Part shown: one piece after another, positions 16,496-24,244 of the stretch
How positions within the stretch are numbered: the first letter of the stretch is position 1
How the letters are laid out: every line of letters starts with the position of its first letter
Assembly (NCBI RefSeq): GCF_001424645.1
Contig: NZ_LMQR01000001.1
Coordinates: forward strand, 3,074,305 to 3,138,304
Direction of reading: 5' to 3'
DNA from: Frigoribacterium sp. Leaf415
GTDB lineage: Bacteria; Actinomycetota; Actinomycetes; Actinomycetales; Microbacteriaceae
DNA: 64,000 nt
Program-made: the position numbers and the translations under genes
The notes under the pieces: model-generated
Told to the model about the DNA's origin: nothing
The model's database searches: none
What the model saw: only the letters and a program-made list of their open reading frames with translations

Positions 16496-17487
16496 TTGCC
16501 GAGCGCCTCCGAGATCGCGTCGATGTTGCTCTGTTGCCATGCCACGTAGTCTTCCCCCTCGGGCAGCAGCTCGGTGACCGGCACGATGGCGACGCCGGCG
16601 TCGGTCGCGGCCTTCTCGACCTGCTCGGTCTCGGGGCTCGAGGTCTGCTCGTTGTAGGCGAGCAGGTCGACCTTCCCGTCGGTGAAGAGCTTCAGGGTCT
16701 CGTTGAGCACGGCGGGCGAGACGTCGTCGCCCTCCTCGATGGCCTCGGAGAACTCGGCCGGCGTCACGTTGACCAGGCCCATGGCGTCGAAGAGGTAGCC
16801 GGGAACGGGCTCGGTGTAGGCGACCGGGTCGCCGTCGTGGGCCGTCTTGATCGACGCGGCCTGCGCCTCCAGGTCGGCGATCTTCGTGCCGAAGGCCTCG
16901 GCGTTCGCGGAGAAGGTGTCGGCATTCGCCGTGTCGACGCGGCCGAACTCGTCGGCCAGGGCCGTGGCGAGCTTCGCCATGCTCGGCAGGCTGTAGAACA
17001 CGTGCTCGTTGAACGCGGCGTGGTCGTGGTCGGCGTGCTCGTCGGCCTCTGCGGTCGCGTCGCCGGTGGCCTCGTCGGTGTGGTCGTCGTGCCCGGCCTC
17101 GGGGTCGAGCCCCGAGACGTCGACCGCGTCGACCACGGTGGCGTCGGTGCCGCTCGCGTCGACCATCGTGTCGACGAACGAGTCGTAGCCGCCGCCGTTC
17201 TCCACCACCACGTCGGCCTTCGAGACGGCCAGCTGCGTGCGGGCGTCGGCCTCGTACGAGTGCGGGTCCTGCGAGGGGTCGCTGATGATGCTCGTGACGT
17301 CGACCAGGTCGCCTCCGACGGTCTTCGCGATGTCGCCGTAGACGTTGGTCGACGTGACCACCGAGATCGCGCCTCCGTCGGCGGAGTCGGTCGAGCCCGA
17401 GCCGGAGGCGCCCGTGGCGCAACCGCTCAGCACGAGGGCCGCGGCGGCGGGCAGGACGAGCAGGGTCGGCAGCGAGCGCATCTTCAT
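16492..17487 (-). CDS. znuA: Zinc-binding lipoprotein of the ABC transporter (ZnuA-like)
   Basis: A 331-aa cluster 9 solute-binding protein. The signal peptide ends in the lipobox VLSGC, so it is a membrane-anchored lipoprotein. A His/Asp-rich loop between residues 130 and 165 (including EHADHDHAAFNEHVFY) is typical of zinc ZnuA proteins. The ATG at 17487 is preferred over an in-frame start at 17523, which lies inside the Zur box. The 3' end overlaps znuC. Confidence 0.9.
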   Translation of the reverse strand: MKMRSLPTLLVLPAAAALVLSGCATGASGSGSTDSADGGAISVVTSTNVYGDIAKTVGGDLVDVTSIISDPSQDPHSYEADARTQLAVSKADVVVENGGGYDSFVDTMVDASGTDATVVDAVDVSGLDPEAGHDDHTDEATGDATAEADEHADHDHAAFNEHVFYSLPSMAKLATALADEFGRVDTANADTFSANAEAFGTKIADLEAQAASIKTAHDGDPVAYTEPVPGYLFDAMGLVNVTPAEFSEAIEEGDDVSPAVLNETLKLFTDGKVDLLAYNEQTSSPETEQVEKAATDAGVAIVPVTELLPEGEDYVAWQQSNIDAISEALGK

Positions 17488-17507
17488 GCCGGCCACGCTA
17501 TTGCTAC

Positions 17508-17522
17508 TGATAATGATTGTCA
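17508..17522. promoter_or_regulatory. Zur box upstream of znuA
   Basis: TGATAATGATTGTCA is a 15-bp palindrome with a single asymmetric pair. It closely matches the Fur/Zur-type consensus TGAnAATnATTnTCA used by actinobacterial Zur. It lies 20 nt upstream of the znuA start codon in an AT-rich island. It is the only such site seen in the block. Confidence 0.85.
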
Positions 17523-17525
17523 AAA

Positions 17526-17560
17526 CGAGGAGGCGCGGGTCGACCGAGCGCGCCTCCTCG
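17526..17560. terminator. Hairpin made by an inverted pair of the dispersed word
   Basis: CGAGGAGGCGCG (17526-17537) and CGCGCCTCCTCG (17549-17560) are perfect 12-bp arms with an 11-nt loop. They are two oppositely oriented copies of the dispersed word. The pair sits between znuA's Zur box and the PTS terminator. It may add to termination of leftward transcription from the PTS gene. Confidence 0.7.
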
Positions 17561-17567
17561 CCTCGCG

Positions 17568-17633
17568 GAGACCCCAGGAATGCGCCGAGACCCCCGTGCG
17601 CGCACGGGGGTCTCGGACACTTCCTGGGGTCTC
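17568..17633. terminator. Very large nested hairpin downstream of the PTS EIIC gene
   Basis: The outer arms (17568-17580 and 17621-17633) are perfect 13-bp complements. The inner arms form a perfect 32-bp palindrome (17585-17616; each half CCGAGACCCCCGTGCG). It starts 8 nt after the EIIC stop codon on the minus strand and should block read-through into znuA. The size is unusual for a simple terminator. Confidence 0.8.
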
Positions 17634-17640
17634 GCGGGGC

Positions 17641-18900
17641 CTAGGCCTTCGTGGCGGCCTCGACGGACTCGGCACCGGCGGCGTCGTCGTCCTCGCGCCC
17701 GGGCGTCTTGAGGTTCCATTTCTTGATCACGAAGCTGAACAGGACGTAGTAGACGACCGCGTAGCCGAGCCCGATCGGGATCAGCCAGATCGAGTTCTGC
17801 GAGATGTTGAAGTTCAGCACGTAGTCGATCAACCCCGCCGAGAAGGTGAACCCGGTGTGGATGTCGAGCGCGTTGACCAGCATCATCGACGTGCCGGTCA
17901 GCACCGCGTGGATCACGTACAGCGGCCAGGCGACGAACATGAACGAGAACTCGAGCGGCTCGGTGATGCCCGTGATGAACGCGGTCAGCGCCGTCGACAG
18001 CATGATGCCGCCGATCAGCTTCTTCTTCTCGGGGCGGGCGTGACGCCAGATGGCCAGGGCCGCCGCGGGCAGGGCGAACATGAAGATCGGGAAGAACCCG
18101 GTCATGAACACGCCGGCGCTCGGGTCGCCGGCGAAGAAGCGGTACAGGTCGCCGCGCACGACCTCGCCGCTCGCGTTGGTGTAGTCGCCGACCAGGAACC
18201 AGACGACCGAGTTGAGGATGTGGTGCAGGCCCGTGGGGATCAGCAGGCGGTTGGCGACGCCGTAGACGCCGCTGCCGACCACGTCGTTCGACGCCACGGC
18301 CTGGCCGATGCCGGTGAGGGCGTTGTTGAACAACGGGTAGATGAACGACATGATCACGCCGACGACCAGGCCGGTGACGGCCGTGAGGATCGGCACCATG
18401 CGGCGGCCCGAGAAGAAGCCGAGGAAGTCGGGCAGCTTCGTCCGGTGGAACCGCTGCCAGATGATCGCCGACAGGATGCCCATCACGATGCCGGCCAGCA
18501 CGCCGTAGTTGATGACCTCGGGGTCGCCCGTCGGGGTCTCGCGACCGGCGAGCACGACCGGGGACATGGCCTTGAAGACGCCGTCGATGACCATGTAGCC
18601 GACGACCGCGGCGAGGGCCGTCGAGCCGTCCGATTTCTTCGCCCAGCCGATCGCGATGCCGACCGCGAAGATCAGCGGCAGCCAGGTGAAGACCGCCTGC
18701 CCGGCCGCCCCGATCACCGAGGCGCCGGTCTCGAAGCCCGGGATCGCCCCGAGCAGGTCGGCCTGCCCGAGTCGCAGCAGGATGCCCGCGGCGGGCAGCA
18801 CGGCGATCGGCAGCATGAGGCTGCGCCCGAGGCGCTGCAGCACCGCGAACGCGGCCGAGCCCCTCTTCTTGGTCGGGGCCGACTCGGTCGTCGTCGTCAT
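17641..18900 (-). CDS. PTS glucose/N-acetylglucosamine-type transporter subunit IIC
   Basis: A 419-aa membrane permease of the glucose superfamily, with about ten helices. It has the NagE/PtsG-like core (LPIAVLPAAGILLRLG near the N-terminus, GVYGVANRLLIPTGLHHILN, and the conserved FITGITEPLEFSFMF). No IIB or IIA domain is attached; these are separate divergent genes. N-acetylglucosamine is inferred from the NagE-like sequence and the NagR/DasR-like regulator. The ATG has GAGAGG upstream. A GntR operator lies 112 nt upstream. Confidence 0.88.
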   Translation of the reverse strand: MTTTTESAPTKKRGSAAFAVLQRLGRSLMLPIAVLPAAGILLRLGQADLLGAIPGFETGASVIGAAGQAVFTWLPLIFAVGIAIGWAKKSDGSTALAAVVGYMVIDGVFKAMSPVVLAGRETPTGDPEVINYGVLAGIVMGILSAIIWQRFHRTKLPDFLGFFSGRRMVPILTAVTGLVVGVIMSFIYPLFNNALTGIGQAVASNDVVGSGVYGVANRLLIPTGLHHILNSVVWFLVGDYTNASGEVVRGDLYRFFAGDPSAGVFMTGFFPIFMFALPAAALAIWRHARPEKKKLIGGIMLSTALTAFITGITEPLEFSFMFVAWPLYVIHAVLTGTSMMLVNALDIHTGFTFSAGLIDYVLNFNISQNSIWLIPIGLGYAVVYYVLFSFVIKKWNLKTPGREDDDAAGAESVEAATKA

Positions 18901-19011
18901 CAGGTGATCCTCTCGTCGGTGAGCAGCCGTGGTGCGGGGGTGGGTGTGGTGCGGGTGGAGGCGGTTCGGGAGGCGCGGGTCGCGTCGAGTGCGGAGTCCA
19001 CCCGGTCCTGT

Positions 19012-19026
19012 CCGGTCATGACCAGT
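19012..19026. promoter_or_regulatory. GntR (NagR/DasR-like) operator in the divergent PTS promoter region
   Basis: CCGGTCATGACCAGT contains the core GGTCATGACC, close to the DasR dre core GGTCTAGACC. The same 14-mer occurs, inverted, upstream of the gntR gene at 21565-21578. It lies between the divergent EIIC and EIIB genes and could control both. Confidence 0.8.
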
Positions 19027-19116
19027 GAGTGGTAGTTTCCTCAGACCGACGGGTGGTGTCAACTAGGACGACCCCCTCGTCACCGCGAGCGACCGACCCA
19101 CGGAGGAGAACAGCTC

Positions 19117-19350
19117 ATGTCGAAAGCACAGGCCATGATCGACGGACTCGGCGGCGCCGACAACATCGAGGAGATCGAGGGCTGCATCACGCGCCTCCGC
19201 ACCGACGTGCGGGACATCTCGCTCGTCGACGACGCCGCCCTCAAGGCCGCGGGAGCGACCGCCGTCGTCCACGCGGGCGGCAGCGTCCAGGTGATCGTCG
19301 GCACGATCGCCGACTCGCTCGCCGAAGACATCAACGACCTGCTGCCGTGA
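19117..19350 (+). CDS. PTS glucose-family subunit IIB
   Basis: A 77-aa stand-alone EIIB domain. The phosphorylated Cys lies in the conserved IEGCITRLRTDVRD (about residues 20-33). It passes phosphate from EIIA to the sugar carried by EIIC. GGAGGAGA precedes the ATG. The stop codon overlaps the EIIA GTG. The divergent EIIC gene shares its promoter region. The GCGCCTCC-containing codons of ITRLR match the dispersed word by function-driven coincidence. Confidence 0.92.
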   Translation: MSKAQAMIDGLGGADNIEEIEGCITRLRTDVRDISLVDDAALKAAGATAVVHAGGSVQVIVGTIADSLAEDINDLLP

Positions 19351-19805
19351 CCACGGTCGTCTCGCCCGTCGCCGGCCGGGTGACGGCGCTCGCCGAGGTG
19401 CCCGACGCCGTGTTCGCGGGGCAGCTCGTGGGCGCGGGCGTCGCGGTCGAGCCGAGCGCGCCTCCTGCCGGTGGCCTGGTCGCCGTCGTCTCGCCCGTCG
19501 CGGGCGAGATCGTCAAGCTGCACCCGCACGCGTTCGTCGTCGTGGGCGAGTCGGGCACGGGCCTGCTCGTGCACGTCGGCATCGACACGGTCAGGCTCGG
19601 CGGCACGGGTTTCGAGCTCGTGGTCGCCGAGGGCGCGACCGTCGCGGCGGGCGACCTCGTCGTCCGGTTCGACCCGGCCGTCGTGGCCGAGGCGGGCTAC
19701 TCGGCCGTCATCCCGGTCGTCGTGCTCGACAGCGCCCCCGACAGTGTCTCGCAGCAGGCCGTCGGCACGACCGTCGCCTCGGGTGAGCCCCTCTTCGACC
19801 TCTGA
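19347..19805 (+). CDS. PTS glucose-family subunit IIA (Crr-like)
   Basis: A 152-aa EIIA-Glc domain. Both active-site His residues are present: GEIVKLHPHAFVV and the phosphorylated one in GLLVHVGIDTVRL. It accepts phosphate from HPr and passes it to EIIB. The GTG start overlaps the EIIB stop codon (GTGA). A copy of the dispersed word at 19457-19465 encodes SAPPAG in a loop. Confidence 0.9.
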   Translation: MTTVVSPVAGRVTALAEVPDAVFAGQLVGAGVAVEPSAPPAGGLVAVVSPVAGEIVKLHPHAFVVVGESGTGLLVHVGIDTVRLGGTGFELVVAEGATVAAGDLVVRFDPAVVAEAGYSAVIPVVVLDSAPDSVSQQAVGTTVASGEPLFDL

Positions 19806-19821
19806 GGCGACGGGCGCCGTC

Positions 19822-19847
19822 TGTACATCGTGTACTTGACGTACACG
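19822..19847. promoter_or_regulatory. Palindromic operator upstream of the toxin-antitoxin-like pair
   Basis: CGTGTAC and GTACACG (19829-19835 and 19841-19847) form a perfect inverted repeat around TTGAC, preceded by a further TGTACA. Clustered GTAC half-sites directly upstream of an antitoxin-like gene suggest autoregulation by the pair. The link is inferred from position. Confidence 0.6.
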
Positions 19848-19870
19848 TCGAGGAGTGGAACGCTCGAGAC

Positions 19871-20293
19871 ATGACGCTCGCCTGGCCCACCACGTACGCC
19901 ACTGCCTCCGAGGCGAGGCGAGACTTCAAGCGCGTGTTGGACGCGTCCGAGCACGGGGCGACCGTCACGGTGTCGCGTGATTCGTACGTCGCGGCCGTGG
20001 TCGACGCCGAGCGTCTCCGGTCGTTCCTGGCCCGGACGGTCGTCGCCGGGGTCCGCGCGTTCCACGACGACGGCGCCTGGGCCGTGGTGATGGAGGGCCG
20101 TCCGTTCGCGGCCGAGGCCGTCGACCTCGACGAGGCCGTCGCCGACCTCGCCGCCTCGTTGCGCGAGTACGCGGCCGACTGGAACGACCACTTGCAGGCG
20201 GCCCCGAATCATTCCGACAACTGGGGTCTCGTGCAGCTCGTCGCCCTGAGCGACGACGAGCAACTCCTGGCCTGGCTCAACCACGCCGCGTGA
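19871..20293 (+). CDS. Phd/YefM-like antitoxin
   Basis: A 140-aa protein. Its N-terminus has the Phd/YefM fold (TYATASEARRDFKRVLDASE, then GATVTVSRDSYVAAVVDAERL), used by antitoxins to bind operator DNA. The remaining ~80 residues are acidic and would hold the toxin-neutralising part; they are longer than in classical Phd. The stop overlaps the GTG of the next gene. GAGGAG precedes the ATG. Antitoxin identity is by resemblance and arrangement. Confidence 0.7.
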   Translation: MTLAWPTTYATASEARRDFKRVLDASEHGATVTVSRDSYVAAVVDAERLRSFLARTVVAGVRAFHDDGAWAVVMEGRPFAAEAVDLDEAVADLAASLREYAADWNDHLQAAPNHSDNWGLVQLVALSDDEQLLAWLNHAA

Positions 20294-20751
20294 GCAAGCA
20301 CCCGCGGGCTACCCGCGACGACCACGACTCCTTCCGTGTGCGCGAGAGCTGGAGCCTCGTGCGTGGCGCCACGGGTGCCCCGGTCCGTAACCACAAGACG
20401 TGGCACCTCGTTCTGCACGACGGTCGGGTGCTCCGCACCCGCATCTCGCGCCCGGTGAACCGCGACGCCTACGGGGCGAACCTGTGGTCGCACATCCTCA
20501 CGCACCAACTCGAGGTGTCTGACGACGTGTTCTGGGGATGCGTGCGTGACGGGGTGCTGCCCGACCGTGGTGAGCCGCGCCTCGTCGTCCCCGAAGACGC
20601 GGTGCCGCTGTACCTGCTGCGCGAGCTGGTCGAGCGTTGCGGGCTGACCTCGGTCGAGGCATCGGCGGTCGGCCGCGAGGAGGCCGAGCGACTCGTGGCC
20701 GAGTACTGGCACGCGAGGGCCCTCGAGGCCGAGGCGCCGGGCGAAGACTGA
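20290..20751 (+). CDS. Putative toxin partner of the Phd-like antitoxin
   Basis: A 153-aa basic/acidic mixed protein (HKTWHLVLHDGRVLRTRISR, then an Asn/Trp-rich middle and a C-terminal helical tail). It resembles proteins annotated as cytotoxic translational repressors of toxin-antitoxin systems, which are coupled to similar antitoxins in related actinobacteria. I cannot name catalytic residues. Translational coupling (GTGA overlap) to the antitoxin is the main support. Alternatively it is a conserved hypothetical protein. Confidence 0.55.
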   Translation: MSKHPRATRDDHDSFRVRESWSLVRGATGAPVRNHKTWHLVLHDGRVLRTRISRPVNRDAYGANLWSHILTHQLEVSDDVFWGCVRDGVLPDRGEPRLVVPEDAVPLYLLRELVERCGLTSVEASAVGREEAERLVAEYWHARALEAEAPGED

Positions 20752-20796
20752 TCACCGGTCGTGCGCAGGGATCAGCGCGTGTCACGGCTCTCCGGG

Positions 20797-21528
20797 TCAC
20801 ATCGGGGTGGTGCCCGACTCGACCTGCATCTTCAGGCGGTAGCGGTCCGAGCGGTACCAGCTCTTGGCGTGTTCGAGCGGGACGTCGCCCGCGAACGAGA
20901 TGCGGTCGAAGTACATGACCGGGGCACCCTCTCGCGTGCCGAGCAGGGTCGCGACGTCGGCGTCGGCCCCCTCGGCGCTGACCGTCTGGGTCGCACGCGT
21001 GATCGGCGTCGCGTAGTCGCCGTCGAGCGTGCGGTACAGCGACCGGCTCAGGTCGTGGTCGAGCAGCCCGGGCAGGCGGTCGGCGGGGTACCAGCCGTCG
21101 TCGATGCTGACCGGCACGCCGTCGGCCAGGCGCAGGCGCTTGACGTGGAACGCCGAGGCGCCGGCCTCGAGTCCGAGCGCCGCAGCCGTCTCGGGCGGGG
21201 GAGTCGTCTCGGCCTTCACCAGCACGACCGTGCTCGGCACGTGACCCAGCTTGGTCATCTCGTCGGTGAACGAGGCGAGGTGCAGCGTCGACTGCACGAC
21301 GCGGTGCGCCACGAAGGTGCCCTTGCCCCGCACGCGGGTCAACCAGCCCTCGTTCACGAGTTGCCCCACGGCCTCGCGCACGGTGATGCGGCTGACGCCG
21401 TACTCGAGCATGAGCTGGCGCTCGCTCGCGATCGCCGAGCCGGGCTGCGAACCGGCCGCGAGCCGCTGCACGATGGAGCGCAACTGCTCGTGCTTCGGCA
21501 CGGCTCCGTCGGTGATGTGGTCGGTCAT
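20797..21528 (-). CDS. GntR/HutC-family regulator (NagR/DasR-like)
   Basis: A 243-aa regulator. The winged helix-turn-helix spans residues 10-75 (SERQLMLEYGVSRITVREAV). A UTRA ligand domain follows (ASAFHVKRLRLADGVPVSID). HutC-subfamily members of this type sense GlcN-6-P or GlcNAc-6-P. An identical 14-bp palindrome occurs upstream of this gene and in the PTS promoter region, so it probably represses both. The ATG at 21528 is preferred over one at 21564, which overlaps the operator region. Confidence 0.88.
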   Translation of the reverse strand: MTDHITDGAVPKHEQLRSIVQRLAAGSQPGSAIASERQLMLEYGVSRITVREAVGQLVNEGWLTRVRGKGTFVAHRVVQSTLHLASFTDEMTKLGHVPSTVVLVKAETTPPPETAAALGLEAGASAFHVKRLRLADGVPVSIDDGWYPADRLPGLLDHDLSRSLYRTLDGDYATPITRATQTVSAEGADADVATLLGTREGAPVMYFDRISFAGDVPLEHAKSWYRSDRYRLKMQVESGTTPM

Positions 21529-21564
21529 GGGCCCCTCGTCGGTCGCGCCCGAGGGTGGTCCCAT

Positions 21565-21578
21565 CTGGTCATGACCGG
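21565..21578. promoter_or_regulatory. GntR (NagR/DasR-like) autoregulatory operator
   Basis: CTGGTCATGACCGG is the exact reverse complement of the 14-mer in the operator at 19012-19026. It lies 37 nt upstream of the gntR start codon. Two identical sites, one at each end of the locus, strongly suggest a single regulator. Confidence 0.8.
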
Positions 21579-21613
21579 TCGTCCTGCACTCGACGTTAGT
21601 CCACGCCGTCCGT

Positions 21614-21641
21614 CCTCAGCCAGGCGAGGGCCCGGCTGAGG
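21614..21641 (-). terminator. Terminator-like hairpin after the dehydrogenase operon
   Basis: CCTCAGCC and GGCTGAGG are perfect 8-bp arms with a 12-nt loop, 35 nt downstream of the E2 stop codon on the minus strand. It separates the dehydrogenase operon from the gntR promoter. A copy of the dispersed word (21665-21673) lies between the stop codon and the hairpin. Confidence 0.65.
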
Positions 21642-21675
21642 GTGCGGTTCACAGGAACGGACGAGGAGGCGCGGC

Positions 21676-23205
21676 TCAGTCGAGCAGGAGCGCCGGCTCT
21701 TCGAGGACGCTCGCCACGTCGGCCACGAACCGGCTGGCGACGTCGCCGTCGACCACGCGGTGGTCGAAGCTCGCCCCGATCGTCGTCACCATGCGCGAGC
21801 GCACCTCGCCGTCGACCACCCAGGCCTTGGGCTTGATCGTGCCGAGGGCCACGATCGCGACCTCGCCCGGGTTGAGGATCGGCGTGCCGGTGTCCATGCC
21901 GAAGACGCCGATGTTGGTGATCGTGATGGTGCCGTCGCGCATGTCGGCGGGCGTCGTCTTGCCGTCGCGCGCCGTCAGCGTCAGCTGTTCGAGGGCCTGG
22001 GCCAACTCGAGCAGGCTCATCGACTGGGCCTCTTTGACGTTCGGCACGATCAGGCCACGCGGGGTGGCCGCGGCGATGCCGAGGTTGACGAAGTGCCGCA
22101 CGAGGATCTCGCGGTCGGTCCAGGCCGAGTTGACCATGGGGTTGCGACGCACGGCCCAGATGATCGCCTTGGCCATGATCAGCAGCGGCGAGACCTTGAC
22201 GCCGGCGAACTGCGGCGAGGCCTTGAGCCGCTTGACGAACTCCATCGTGCGGGTGGCGTCGACGTCGACGAACAGGCTGACGTGCGGGGCGGTGAACGCC
22301 GACGACGTCATGGCGGCGGCGATGGCCTTGCGGACGCCCTTGACCGGGATGCGCTCGACGCGCTCCTCGCCCCACTCGGGCGTCTCGATGTTGCGGAAGA
22401 CGCTGGCCTGCTGCGCGTGACGGATGACGTCGTCGCGCGTGACCTCGCCGGCCAGGCCGGTCGGCTGGACGACGGCGAGGTCGACCTCGAGGTCCTTGGC
22501 CAGCTTGCGGATCGGCGGCTTGGCGATGATCGGCAGGGCCTGGGCGGCGGGCACCGACGTGGTGGGGCGCCGCCGGGCCTGCTCGGCGACGCGCAACTGC
22601 CGGGCGTCGACCTCGGTCTGCGACGGACGACGGCGGCGGGTCGCGCCGTGACCGCCCGCGGCGCCGTAGCCCACGAGCACGGCACCCGAACCGGAGTCGG
22701 CCGGTGCCTCGGGTGCGGTCTCGGGTGCGTGCGCCACCGAACCGGTGTCGCCGTCGGCACTGACCGCGTCGGCCGAGCGGGCCGGGGCAGCAGAGATCGA
22801 GCCCTGTGCCGGCGCCGCGGCGGTGGGTGCCGCGGGTTCGGCCTGACGGGCACGCTGCGCCGAGAGCGCCTCTTCGTTCTGCGACACGACCTGCGCCGTG
22901 CGCGCGAGTCCGCCCGATTCGAGCGACTCGGACTCGGCGGCACGACCCGACGGGGTCGCGGGTGCCGACGAGTCGCCGACCCGGATGATCGGGGTGCCGA
23001 CGTCGACCGTGGTGCCGGGTTCGACGAGGATGCTCTCGACCACGCCGGCGTAGGGCGACGGCAGCTCGACGAGCGACTTCGCGGTCTCGATCTCGACGAG
23101 CACCTGGTTGATCTCGACGCTGTCGCCGGGGGCGACCTTCCACTCGACGATCTCGGCCTCGGTCAGGCCCTCGCCGACGTCGGGCAGGGTGAATTCGCTG
23201 GTCAT
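21676..23205 (-). CDS. 2-oxoacid dehydrogenase E2 (dihydrolipoamide acyltransferase)
   Basis: A 509-aa E2. The lipoyl domain (residues 1-80) has the lipoylated Lys in [12 protein letters not shown]. An Ala/Ser-rich linker follows, then a peripheral subunit-binding domain ([20 protein letters not shown]) and the catalytic domain ending with [15 protein letters not shown], containing the HxxxDG motif. It transfers acyl groups to CoA in a branched-chain or pyruvate dehydrogenase complex. There is one lipoyl domain only. No E3 gene is nearby. It is last in the E1alpha-E1beta-E2 operon. Confidence 0.92.
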   Translation of the reverse strand: MTSEFTLPDVGEGLTEAEIVEWKVAPGDSVEINQVLVEIETAKSLVELPSPYAGVVESILVEPGTTVDVGTPIIRVGDSSAPATPSGRAAESESLESGGLARTAQVVSQNEEALSAQRARQAEPAAPTAAAPAQGSISAAPARSADAVSADGDTGSVAHAPETAPEAPADSGSGAVLVGYGAAGGHGATRRRRPSQTEVDARQLRVAEQARRRPTTSVPAAQALPIIAKPPIRKLAKDLEVDLAVVQPTGLAGEVTRDDVIRHAQQASVFRNIETPEWGEERVERIPVKGVRKAIAAAMTSSAFTAPHVSLFVDVDATRTMEFVKRLKASPQFAGVKVSPLLIMAKAIIWAVRRNPMVNSAWTDREILVRHFVNLGIAAATPRGLIVPNVKEAQSMSLLELAQALEQLTLTARDGKTTPADMRDGTITITNIGVFGMDTGTPILNPGEVAIVALGTIKPKAWVVDGEVRSRMVTTIGASFDHRVVDGDVASRFVADVASVLEEPALLLD

Positions 23206-23215
23206 GTCGTGACTC

Positions 23216-24244
23216 CTAGTAGGCCAGGGCCCGGTCGACCGCCTCGAGCACGCGGTCGGCGTCGGGCAGGTACTGCGTCTCGAGCTTGGCAGGAGGGAAG
23301 GGAGCGTCGAAGCCGCTGACGCGCAGCACGGGCGCCTCGAGCGAGTAGAAGGCCTTCTCGGCGACGGTGGCGGCGATCTCGGAGCCGACCGAGACGAAAC
23401 CGGGGGCCTCCTGTGCCACGACGAGGCGCCCGGTCTTGCGGACCGACTCGAGGATGGGCCCGTAGTCGACGGGTGAGAGCGACCGCAGGTCGACGACCTC
23501 GGCCGAGACGCCCTCGGCCGCCGCGATCTCGGCCGCCTGGAGCAGCACGCTGACCATCGCGCCGTGCCCCAGCAGGGTGACCTCGGTGCCCGTCCGGACG
23601 ACGCGGCTCGCGTGCAACGGCGCCTGCGGGTCGCTCAGGTCGACCTCGCCCTTGGGCCAGTAGCGGCTCTTGGGCTCGAAGAACATGACGGGGTCGTTCG
23701 ACGCGATCGCCTCCTGGATCATCCAGTAGGCGTCGTGCGGTGTGCTCGGGCTGACCACACGCAGGCCCGCCGTGTGGGCGAAGTACGCCTCGGGGCTCTC
23801 CTGGTGGTGCTCGACCGCGCCGATGTGTCCGCCGTAGGGCACCCGGATCACGACCGGCATCATGACCGCACCCTCGTGACGGTTGGTCATCTTGGCGAGC
23901 TGCGACGTGATCTGGTCGAAGCCGGGGTAGATGAAGCCGTCGAACTGGATCTCGCAGACCGGGCGGAAGCCGCCCATGGCGAGTCCGATCGCGGTGCCCA
24001 CGATGCCCGACTCGGCGAGCGGGGTGTCGATGACGCGCTTCTCGCCGAACTCGGCCTGCAGCCCCTCGGTCACGCGGAAGACGCCACCGAGCGTGCCGAT
24101 GTCTTCTCCCATCAGGAGCACGCGGGGGTCGTCGGCCATGGCCTTGCGGAGTCCGGCGTTGATCGCCTTGCCGAGCGGCATGGTCTGCACGGAGGCGCGG
24201 GTCGGCTCGACCGTGCCGGTCGGGTTCTCGACGGTGTCGGTCAT
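23216..24244 (-). CDS. 2-oxoacid dehydrogenase E1 beta subunit
   Basis: A 342-aa transketolase-like beta subunit. Landmarks are [40 protein letters not shown] and [20 protein letters not shown]. It forms the thiamine diphosphate site with E1alpha and decarboxylates a 2-oxoacid. The ATG overlaps the E1alpha stop codon. A copy of the dispersed word (24191-24199) encodes TRAS in the unconserved N-terminal tail. Branched-chain 2-oxoacid use is likely in this subgroup but not certain. Confidence 0.92.
   Translation of the reverse strand: MTDTVENPTGTVEPTRASVQTMPLGKAINAGLRKAMADDPRVLLMGEDIGTLGGVFRVTEGLQAEFGEKRVIDTPLAESGIVGTAIGLAMGGFRPVCEIQFDGFIYPGFDQITSQLAKMTNRHEGAVMMPVVIRVPYGGHIGAVEHHQESPEAYFAHTAGLRVVSPSTPHDAYWMIQEAIASNDPVMFFEPKSRYWPKGEVDLSDPQAPLHASRVVRTGTEVTLLGHGAMVSVLLQAAEIAAAEGVSAEVVDLRSLSPVDYGPILESVRKTGRLVVAQEAPGFVSVGSEIAATVAEKAFYSLEAPVLRVSGFDAPFPPAKLETQYLPDADRVLEAVDRALAY

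Noticed and set aside
17488..17523. Upstream start of znuA (12 extra residues beginning at 17523)
   Set aside because: It would place the Zur box inside the coding region and adds an unnatural Ile/Ser-rich leader before a standard lipoprotein signal.
19190..19198. Dispersed-word copy in the EIIB active site
   Set aside because: The codons encode the conserved ITRLR motif; this match is best explained by protein function, so I give it little weight in the word count.
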